DNA of 12,019 bases from an uncultured Selenomonas sp. Lineage in GTDB: Bacteria > Bacillota > Negativicutes > Selenomonadales > Selenomonadaceae. Within the stretch, counting starts at the first letter, position 1. Each line of letters begins with the position of its first letter. The DNA lies in the NCBI GenBank assembly GCA_945494195.1, contig CALYVJ010000026.1:1-12019 (forward strand), read 5' to 3'. A program made the translations under genes and the position numbers. The notes below the pieces were generated by a model, which ran no database searches, was not told the origin of the DNA, and was given only the letters and a program-made list of their open reading frames with translations. Shown piece by piece: positions 6,066-12,019 of this stretch.

Positions 6066-9000
6066 TGTCCGGGGAAAAAATATTTTGGTAGCTGCTGCTG
6101 CTGGGTCGGGAAAGACAAGGGTGCTGGTAGAGCGAATTATCAAGCAGCTTATGGAACGAGAACTTTCCATAGATGAGCTGTTGGTCGTGACGTTTACCAG
6201 TGCCGCTGCGGCAGAAATGCGGGAGCGGATTGAAGGCGCGCTGCAAAAGCGGTTGCTGGTAGAAGAAAATGCGGCCCTTTCTGCCTGGCTGGAGCGGCAG
6301 ACCGTACTATTAACTGGTGCGGATATCTCCACGTTTCATTCTTTTTGCCAACAGGTAATCCGGAAAAATATCGAAGCGGTGGAGGTAGATCCGCAATTCC
6401 GTTTGGCAGGAGAGCAGGAAATGGTTTTGCTGAAGCGGGACGTTTTAGAAGAGTTGCTGGAGAAACGTTACGAACGTCCGGAATTGGCAGAAGCTATCCC
6501 CGCTTGGGAAGAGTTCCTTTCGTTTGCGGATGATTACGGTAATGACCGGGGAGACGATGCCATTTATGAGGCGGTGCTGAAGCTTTATGATTTCAGCCAG
6601 AGCCAGCCCTATCCGAAAGCTTGGCTGAACCGTCAACGGGAAACGTATGAATTGGCAGACTGCCTGTTTACGACGCCGTGGTTTCCGCGGATATTGTCGG
6701 GGGCAGTTTTGGAAATCGATGCCTGTATCCGGCAGTATGATCAGTTGACGATGCTTGTCGGCGACGGGGCTCCTGTGGCGTTGCAGGAAGAATGGAAGCC
6801 CTATGTGGAAGCTGTGCAGGCGGATATCGACCAGTTGGAAGCTGTCCGTGGGGCGCTGCGTATTTGTGAAAAACGTCCGGCTGCTGGCTGTTTTGATGCC
6901 GTGCAGGAGGCGGCCAGGCAGGTAAGTTGGGTCAGATTGGCCAAAAAGGAGTTCAAAGCACTGAAAGCGGACTATCCAGAGGTGCGTGATCGATTCGATC
7001 AAGCACGGGATAAGGTAAAAAAGAGCTTTGGCAAAGTAAAAGAAAAATATCTGCAAGAGGGAGAGGAAGAACTTTGGCATAGCATCAAAGGCAGTGGTAA
7101 AGCCGTAAAGCAATACGTACAGCTAGTTTTGGATTTTATCGATGCACTGCAGGCTGCTAAGAAAGAACGCAATATTCTCGACTTCAACGATTTGGAGCAT
7201 TTTGCCTTGGAGATTCTCTGTGGTGATGCGGAAAAAATCATGCAGGATGAGCCGGAGTATGTACCAACGGCGGCGGCAATTTCCCTTCGGGAGCAGTACA
7301 AGGAAATCATGGTCGATGAATACCAGGATACCAATGGGGTGCAGGAAGCAATCCTGAACCTTATTGCACGGGAGGCCAATCGTTTTACCGTCGGTGATGT
7401 CAAGCAGAGCATTTATCGGTTCCGCTTAGCGGATCCGTATCTTTTTCAGGCAAAATACGATAGTTTTCCGGAAGAGTGCCGGAATGGAGAGCAAAATCAG
7501 CTGATTACGATGAAAAAGAATTTCCGCAGCCGGGCAGAAGTCCTGGCACCTATCAATTTTATCTTTGAGCAGATTATGCGCCGGGATGCGGTGGAAATTG
7601 AATATGATGAACGCAGCCGGCTGCATCCTGGGGCAGCCTATCCGCAAGGAGAAAATACCCTTGCAGGGCCCTTGGAATTGGATATTCTGCTAGGAGAAAA
7701 GAAGGATCCAAAGGCTGCGATGGCAGAGGAAATGCTGGAAGGCTTCGAGCTGGAAGCCCAACATATTGCCAATCGCATCCAGCAGCTGATGGAGGAGCAT
7801 CATGTGGTACTGGACAAGGACACGAATCAGTACCGCCCACTGGAGCTGCGCGATATTGCCGTGTTGATGCGTGCCGTACAGGGAAAAGCCGATGTCTTGC
7901 TGGAAACCTTGCGGAAAAATGGGATTTCTGCCTATGCCGATGTGGGGGGAGGCTATTTCGAGGCCAGTGAGGTGCGCATTGTGCTGGCACTGTTGTCTGT
8001 TTTGGACAATGCCCGGCAGGATGTTCCGTTAGCCGCCGTACTGGCGTCCCCCATTGGTGGTTTTTCCATGAAGGAATTGGTGGAGATTCGTTTGGCTGCT
8101 GAGGATGGCGATTTGTACGACGGATTGTTGGCTAGCTTTTCCCCGGACACAAAGCTTTCTTCCAAGCTGGCAGAGCGCACGGCCGCTTTCCAACAGGAGT
8201 TGGCCGCTTGGCGAAATTATGCTGTGAGCCATAGCGTGCCGGAACTTATCTGGATGCTTTATCGGGAAACTGGTTACTACGATTATGTGGGCAGCCTCAA
8301 AGGCGGTCTGCTTCGGCAGGCTAACTTGCGCATGCTGGCAGATCGGGCGGCGGACTACGAGCGTACGAATTACCGGGGGCTGTTCCGCTTCCTGCGGTTT
8401 ATGGATGACCTCAAAAAAAGAGAGACGGATCTTTCCGTGGCCCGTACTTTGGGGGCCAGTGAGGATGTCGTTCGCATTATGACGATTCACAAAAGCAAGG
8501 GGCTGGAATTTCCTGTGGTGATCCTGGCCAATGCCGCGAAGGAATTCAATCTCCGGGATGCACAAGGGACTTTCTTGATGCATCAGCAATTGGGGATTGG
8601 CTTGAAGTTGGCTGAGCGTTCGCGAACAGGACGTCAGATTTACAATACGATGCCCTGGCAGGTGATTGCTGATAAGATTGTGGACGAGACGAAGGCAGAG
8701 GAGATGCGCATCCTTTATGTAGCTTTGACACGTGCCAGAGAAAAACTCATCATCACGGGGACGTTGTCGCCGTCACAGACGGAGAACCGGGCAAAGGCTT
8801 GGGGACAGCTGCTGGCGGATAAAGACAGGCAATTTTCGGTACAAGCCATTCGTCAGGCCAAAACATACTTGGACTGGATTGTACCAGCAGTAGCTCGTCA
8901 TCGGGACGGTGCGTCGCTGCGGGCGTTCATGGAGGCCGAGGTGGCAGAAAAGGATTTACTGCCCACAGAGGACAATACGGAATTTGCGGTTCAGCTGATT

Positions 9001-9852
9001 CCAGCGTCTGAAGTCGGGGCAAAGGTGGCGACGGAGCGGCAAGAGGACCCGTTGCTTGGGGCAGCTGCCGCCCTTGCCCCCATGCCAGCGACAGCGCAAA
9101 AAGAACAGGTGGAAAACTGTTTGTCGTGGCAATATGATATGGGCGGATTGGATGAAGTACCGGCAAAGCTTACAGTTACGGAAATCAAGCACCGCTTTGC
9201 TGAATATGAACCCTTGGCGGACGAACTGCCCCAGCAGAATTTAATGGTAAAGCTCTCCGAGGCGGAAGCAAAACAGGATTTTGAGTGGCCGCGTCCAAGA
9301 TTTTTGCAGGAGGCACGGCAGGGATTGTCGGCGGCTGAGCGCGGTACGATTATGCATACAGCCATGCAGCATTTGGACTTGCAAGGGGACAGAAGTTTTG
9401 CCGGGATCCAAAGACAGCTGGAGAGCATGGAGCTTCGCGGTATTCTGCAGCCGGGGCAGAAGGATGCTGTCTATATAAAAGGTATCCAGGGATTTATCCA
9501 GTCAGAAATCGGAGAGCGGCTTCGTAAGGCGGTTAACGTCTGGCGGGAACTTCCCTTCAGCCGGATGCTCCCAGCCAAACGCTTTTATCCCCAGGTGAAA
9601 TCTGGAGCGGAGCGGGTCTTTACCCAGGGGGTAATTGATTTATTGTTCGAAGAGGCGGACGGCAGTTTGGTCCTGGTGGACTATAAGACCGACCGCAGCC
9701 CGGACCATGAAAAGGCACTGCGCCGGTATCGGATACAGGTGGATTTATACAGCGAGGCCGTACAGGCAATCCTCAACCGCCCGGTGGCAGAACGGTATCT
9801 ATACCTGTTGCAAAGCGGTCAGCTGGTGAAGGTGCCAAGTGTAGGATGGTAA
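6031..9852 (+). CDS. addA: ATP-dependent helicase/nuclease subunit A (AddA)
   Basis: A 1273-residue UvrD-like SF1A helicase and nuclease, the motor of AddAB; it moves 3' to 5' and cuts the 3'-ended strand. Motifs in order: Q-motif TIDQQKAI; Walker A AGSGKT with Lys28; VVTFTSAAAAEMRERI (Ia); STFHSFC (Ib); Walker B VDEYQDTN with Asp429-Glu430; VGDVKQSIYRFRLADP (III); MKKNFRSR (IV); TIHKSKGLEF at 818-827 (V); and YVALTRAREK, about 896-905 (VI). The C-terminal RecB-type nuclease has His1109 in TIMHTAMQHL, Asp1203 in GVIDLLF, and Asp1217/Lys1219 in LVDYKTDR. No catalytic residue is missing and the length is close to B. subtilis AddA (about 1232). The GTG start at 6031 with RBS GGGAGG gives an N-terminus DYTIDQQKAI typical of the family. 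It overlaps addB by 35 bases, so the two are certainly one operon. No clear terminator follows the stop codon. Confidence 0.97.
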   Translation: MDYTIDQQKAIDVRGKNILVAAAAGSGKTRVLVERIIKQLMERELSIDELLVVTFTSAAAAEMRERIEGALQKRLLVEENAALSAWLERQTVLLTGADISTFHSFCQQVIRKNIEAVEVDPQFRLAGEQEMVLLKRDVLEELLEKRYERPELAEAIPAWEEFLSFADDYGNDRGDDAIYEAVLKLYDFSQSQPYPKAWLNRQRETYELADCLFTTPWFPRILSGAVLEIDACIRQYDQLTMLVGDGAPVALQEEWKPYVEAVQADIDQLEAVRGALRICEKRPAAGCFDAVQEAARQVSWVRLAKKEFKALKADYPEVRDRFDQARDKVKKSFGKVKEKYLQEGEEELWHSIKGSGKAVKQYVQLVLDFIDALQAAKKERNILDFNDLEHFALEILCGDAEKIMQDEPEYVPTAAAISLREQYKEIMVDEYQDTNGVQEAILNLIAREANRFTVGDVKQSIYRFRLADPYLFQAKYDSFPEECRNGEQNQLITMKKNFRSRAEVLAPINFIFEQIMRRDAVEIEYDERSRLHPGAAYPQGENTLAGPLELDILLGEKKDPKAAMAEEMLEGFELEAQHIANRIQQLMEEHHVVLDKDTNQYRPLELRDIAVLMRAVQGKADVLLETLRKNGISAYADVGGGYFEASEVRIVLALLSVLDNARQDVPLAAVLASPIGGFSMKELVEIRLAAEDGDLYDGLLASFSPDTKLSSKLAERTAAFQQELAAWRNYAVSHSVPELIWMLYRETGYYDYVGSLKGGLLRQANLRMLADRAADYERTNYRGLFRFLRFMDDLKKRETDLSVARTLGASEDVVRIMTIHKSKGLEFPVVILANAAKEFNLRDAQGTFLMHQQLGIGLKLAERSRTGRQIYNTMPWQVIADKIVDETKAEEMRILYVALTRAREKLIITGTLSPSQTENRAKAWGQLLADKDRQFSVQAIRQAKTYLDWIVPAVARHRDGASLRAFMEAEVAEKDLLPTEDNTEFAVQLIPASEVGAKVATERQEDPLLGAAAALAPMPATAQKEQVENCLSWQYDMGGLDEVPAKLTVTEIKHRFAEYEPLADELPQQNLMVKLSEAEAKQDFEWPRPRFLQEARQGLSAAERGTIMHTAMQHLDLQGDRSFAGIQRQLESMELRGILQPGQKDAVYIKGIQGFIQSEIGERLRKAVNVWRELPFSRMLPAKRFYPQVKSGAERVFTQGVIDLLFEEADGSLVLVDYKTDRSPDHEKALRRYRIQVDLYSEAVQAILNRPVAERYLYLLQSGQLVKVPSVGW

Positions 9853-9895
9853 TAAAGCAGGCTGTTGTAATGAGTAGCAGATCGTTTCATTAAGC

Positions 9896-9923
9896 TTGTA
9901 TTAAAATGACGTCATTGTATAAT
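9896..9923 (+). promoter_or_regulatory. Vegetative-type promoter of the small secreted-protein gene
   Basis: A perfect TATAAT (-10) lies at 9918-9923 with TTGTAT (-35) at 9896-9901 and a 16-base spacer. Transcription would begin near 9930, about 40 bases before the GTG start at 9970. The spacer holds a 12-bp palindrome, which is listed separately. Confidence 0.7.
9905..9916. promoter_or_regulatory. 12-bp perfect palindrome in the promoter spacer, possible operator
   Basis: AATGACGTCATT reads the same on both strands and lies exactly between the -35 and -10 hexamers. A dimeric regulator bound here would block RNA polymerase, so repression is the simplest reading. The regulator cannot be named from sequence. 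Confidence 0.5.
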
Positions 9924-9969
9924 GATGTATGAGAGACTACAAATTTCATAAGATATGTGAGGGGATCGT

Positions 9970-10472
9970 GTGAAAAAAATTGTTGCTTTTGTTTTTATGT
10001 CGGCTGTACTTTTGACTTGTCAAATGGCAATGGCGGCCACACCGCTGTATGCTGGTGGAGCAGAAAAAATGGCCACTAGAATGTATGAAATATACAATAA
10101 CTATGACCAAAATGTCTGCCTGCGTAATTTTGAGTCGTTGGGATTGAAAAGCGATAGTGATAATCTCAATGTTCTGTACAAACGTATTTGGTAAGCTTTG
10201 GTACAACGCGGGATTACGTAATAATTGCAATGTTCTGCGATAGAAATTCCGGGGATGTCATGCGGGCGAAAGTGATGTGGAATCCGCTAAACAATTACGC
10301 GGGCAGATATTCCCATGATGCTATTGCCTTAACCGAAATGGCGATTGGCATTACGTCAGCGGAAAAGGATGCCTTGTGGGGAGATGCCCAGAATCATTCC
10401 AGAAATAATTATGCTCGCGGTGCTGCCTGGTGCCAGGCAATACAGGGGAATGTTTATATGCGGTTCCTGTAA
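9970..10472 (+). pseudogene. Small secreted protein of unknown function, split by a frameshift
   Basis: The first part (9970-10194, 74 codons) starts at GTG with GAGGGG (9959-9964) upstream. It encodes a clear signal peptide: KK, a hydrophobic core (IVAFVFMSAVLL), and a likely cleavage after AMA at residue 22. It stops at TAA 10192. The second part (10188-10472) is in the -1 frame and has no ribosome binding site; its only start near the beginning is TTG 10188. Adding one T to the TTT run at 10187-10189 joins both into a 167-residue protein passing through YKRILVSFGTTRDYVIIAMFCD. No heptameric slippery sequence precedes the stop, so a mutation or sequencing error is more likely than programmed frameshifting. 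The mature part would have three cysteines (in VCLRNF, MFCD and AWCQA). I do not recognise the family. The gene has its own promoter and a terminator at 10523. Confidence 0.65.
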
Positions 10473-10522
10473 AGCAGAGCAGATTCCATTGCGGTGACTT
10501 ATTCAACCAGTGAACTTCGCTA

Positions 10523-10560
10523 AAAACAGGGTCGGCAGATTTGACTGCCGGCCCTGTTTT
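10523..10560. terminator. Bidirectional intrinsic terminator between convergent genes
   Basis: A 16-bp stem (10523-10538 with 10545-10560) with one G-T wobble and a 6-base loop has a GC-rich core and A/T-rich flanks on both sides. On the plus strand it ends in a T-run (10557-10560) and serves the secreted-protein gene. Read on the minus strand it ends in TTTTT (10526-10522) and serves dctM, whose stop codon is 17 bases away. Confidence 0.9.
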
Positions 10561-10577
10561 ATTTGAGAAAGGCTATT

Positions 10578-11855
10578 TTATTGCAGTACCGATGGAAGCC
10601 AGGTGCTAAGCTGTGGGACAAAGTAGAGCAAGAGAATTTCCAAAACCATGAGGATGGCGAAGGGGATCGACCCCGCAATAATCTGCTGCATGCGGCTGTC
10701 GGGACTGATTCCCTTTATGACGAAGAGGTTCATGCCAATGGGCGGGGTAATCAAAGCCAGTTCCATGTTAATCAGCATGACGACGTTGAACCAGATGAGG
10801 TCAAAGCCAAGCTGTTTGACAATGGGGAAAAGCATGGGGAGGGTGATGAGGATAATGGACACCGTCTCCAAGACACAGCCGAGCAATAATAGGACGACGT
10901 TGATACCGAGGAAGATTATCCAGCGATTGACTTCGCTTTCAGTGACCAGGGCAATTAAAGCCTGTGGGGCTTGTAGTGCCGTAAGGATGAAGCCGAACAA
11001 CATGGCACCAATCATGATGGCGAAAATCATCGAGGTGGTCTTAACTGTTTCGATAAAGATATTTGGCAGGTCGCTAAAGGAAACAGTACGATAGATGATA
11101 AAGGTGATAAAAAGGCTGTAAAGGGTGCCTACTGCAGCAGCTTCGGTGGGGGTGAAAAGGCCCGTGTAGATGCCGCCGACTACGAGGACAGGCAGCATTA
11201 ATCCCCAGAAATTCTTGCCAAGGACTTGGAAGCGTTCAGTCCAACTGGCTGGCTGTTGGCGTTTCATATGACGGCAGCGGAATACCAGATAGAGGATAAA
11301 CAGCAGTGTTAGCAAGGCGCCGGGGAGGATTCCAGAGAGAAAAAGTTTTCCTACGGATTCTCCAGTAATGGAGCCAAAAAGAATCATGGGAATGCTGGGG
11401 GGGAGCAAGATTCCCAAGGTGCCGCCGGCAGCAACTGCACCGAGGACTGTTGTGCGTTCGTAGCCGCGATGAAGCATTTCGGGAATAGCCATGGCACCTA
11501 TCGTGACGGCTGTGGCAACACTAGACCCAGAGATAGCGGCAAAGATAGCACAGGCAAAAATAGTAGCGACTCCAAGGCCGCCGGGGAGATGACCAAGCCA
11601 TTTGCTGCCCAGTTCGAAGAGTCCATTGCCAACTTTTCCCTGTAACAGGATGTGGCTCATGAGGATATAGAGCGGAACGGCCACTAGAACAAAGTCGTCC
11701 AGTGTTTTATAGGCAATGACCGGAATATGCGTGAAAGATGCCGGCCCGCCGAGAAATAGCAGCATACCGAGAATACCGGCAAAAATCAAGGTAAAGGCGA
11801 CAGGCATACCGGCGAATAACAACAGGAGGAGAAATAAGCTATAGAACAAGGCCAT
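10578..11855 (-). CDS. dctM: TRAP transporter large permease, DctM type
   Basis: A 425-residue inner-membrane protein that forms the transport channel of a tripartite ATP-independent periplasmic (TRAP) transporter, driving sodium-coupled uptake of an organic acid handed over by a DctP binding protein. Roughly a dozen hydrophobic segments run through the protein, the first at residues 4-37. Family signatures visible are GSSVATAVTIGAMAIPEM (110-127), GTLGILLPPSIPMILFGSITGES (145-167), FTPTEAAAVG (234-243) and ITPPIGMNLFVI (369-380). Length is usual for DctM. The start ATG at 11855 follows the dctQ stop by two bases and an AAGGGGG site (11872-11866) lies ten bases upstream, inside dctQ. The binding protein gene is not in the window (it may lie beyond 12019), so the substrate cannot be assigned. 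Confidence 0.96.
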   Translation of the reverse strand: MALFYSLFLLLLLFAGMPVAFTLIFAGILGMLLFLGGPASFTHIPVIAYKTLDDFVLVAVPLYILMSHILLQGKVGNGLFELGSKWLGHLPGGLGVATIFACAIFAAISGSSVATAVTIGAMAIPEMLHRGYERTTVLGAVAAGGTLGILLPPSIPMILFGSITGESVGKLFLSGILPGALLTLLFILYLVFRCRHMKRQQPASWTERFQVLGKNFWGLMLPVLVVGGIYTGLFTPTEAAAVGTLYSLFITFIIYRTVSFSDLPNIFIETVKTTSMIFAIMIGAMLFGFILTALQAPQALIALVTESEVNRWIIFLGINVVLLLLGCVLETVSIILITLPMLFPIVKQLGFDLIWFNVVMLINMELALITPPIGMNLFVIKGISPDSRMQQIIAGSIPFAILMVLEILLLYFVPQLSTWLPSVLQ

Positions 11856-11857
11856 GG

Positions 11858-12019
11858 TCAGTGTACCCCCTTCGAATTCTTGTCTGTTATGTCTGGGGTA
11901 GGTAATTTATCTGGAAGACCGAACAAGTCAAAGAGAAAGCGGCGGATAATTTCTAAGAGCAGCAAAGCTGACCCTAGTACTAGGGCGAATTGTGGGATAA
12001 ATAAAGGGAAACGGAGAAT
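11858..12019 (-). CDS. TRAP transporter small permease, DctQ type (C-terminal part)
   Basis: The last 53 codons of a gene that runs off the right edge. The visible protein reads LRFPLFIPQFALVLGSALLL and then LEIIRRFLFDLFG before a charged tail and TGA. One hydrophobic helix preceded by a P-x-x-x-P-Q type entry and followed by basic residues is what the fourth membrane segment of DctQ subunits looks like, and the position directly before dctM fits. DctQ pairs with DctM and is needed for transport. Translational coupling is likely, with two bases between stop and the dctM ATG. Identification rests mainly on context. Confidence 0.85.
   Translation of the reverse strand: MLRFPLFIPQFALVLGSALLLLEIIRRFLFDLFGLPDKLPTPDITDKNSKGVH

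Noticed and set aside
10177..10195. Programmed -1 ribosomal frameshift in the secreted-protein gene
   Set aside because: No X-XXY-YYZ heptamer is present in the correct frame before the TAA at 10192 and no strong downstream stem was seen, so a simple indel explains the break better.
10563..11094. Plus-strand open frames (108 and 148 codons) opposite dctM
   Set aside because: They are antisense to a gene with clear TRAP permease signatures, overlap each other, and show no protein family features.

Overview
This window looks like chromosomal DNA of a Firmicutes-type bacterium, most likely a member of the Negativicutes (Selenomonas and relatives). Support for this is the AddAB (rather than RecBCD) recombination nuclease, a CheR of the Bacillus subtilis type, strong AGGAGG-like ribosome binding sites and a TRAP transporter. 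The genus is an inference from gene content and protein style, not a search result. No rRNA, tRNA, CRISPR array, transposase or phage gene is visible.

Layout from left to right: (1) 8-451, a small heat-shock protein (Hsp20), cut close to the window edge. (2) 452-584, an intergenic region with a perfect 9-bp inverted repeat whose left arm resembles a sigma-28 -35 element. (3) 585-2384, a two-gene unit: cheR (chemoreceptor methyltransferase) followed 33 bases later by a shortened, motif-poor relative of phenylacetate-CoA ligase. A strong hairpin terminator at 2397-2437 closes it. (4) 2457-9852, addB and addA overlapping by 35 bases; together they encode the two-subunit helicase-nuclease for double-strand break repair. 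Both subunits keep all the expected motifs (AddB: Walker A, nuclease D-D-K and four Fe-S cysteines; AddA: SF1 helicase motifs and nuclease). (5) 9853-10472, a clear promoter with a 12-bp palindrome in its spacer, driving a small secreted-protein gene that is split by a one-base frameshift. (6) 10523-10560, a bidirectional terminator. (7) 10578-12019 on the minus strand, TRAP transporter genes dctM (complete) and dctQ (C-terminal part only), separated by two bases.

Most of the window is ordinary housekeeping content. The parts that deserve a second look are the apparently dead adenylate-forming enzyme paired with cheR, the frameshifted exported protein with its palindrome-bearing promoter, the terminator-like hairpin ending only 19 bases before addB, and a run of eight G in addB. 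I do not see a convincing new defence system or mobile system here.
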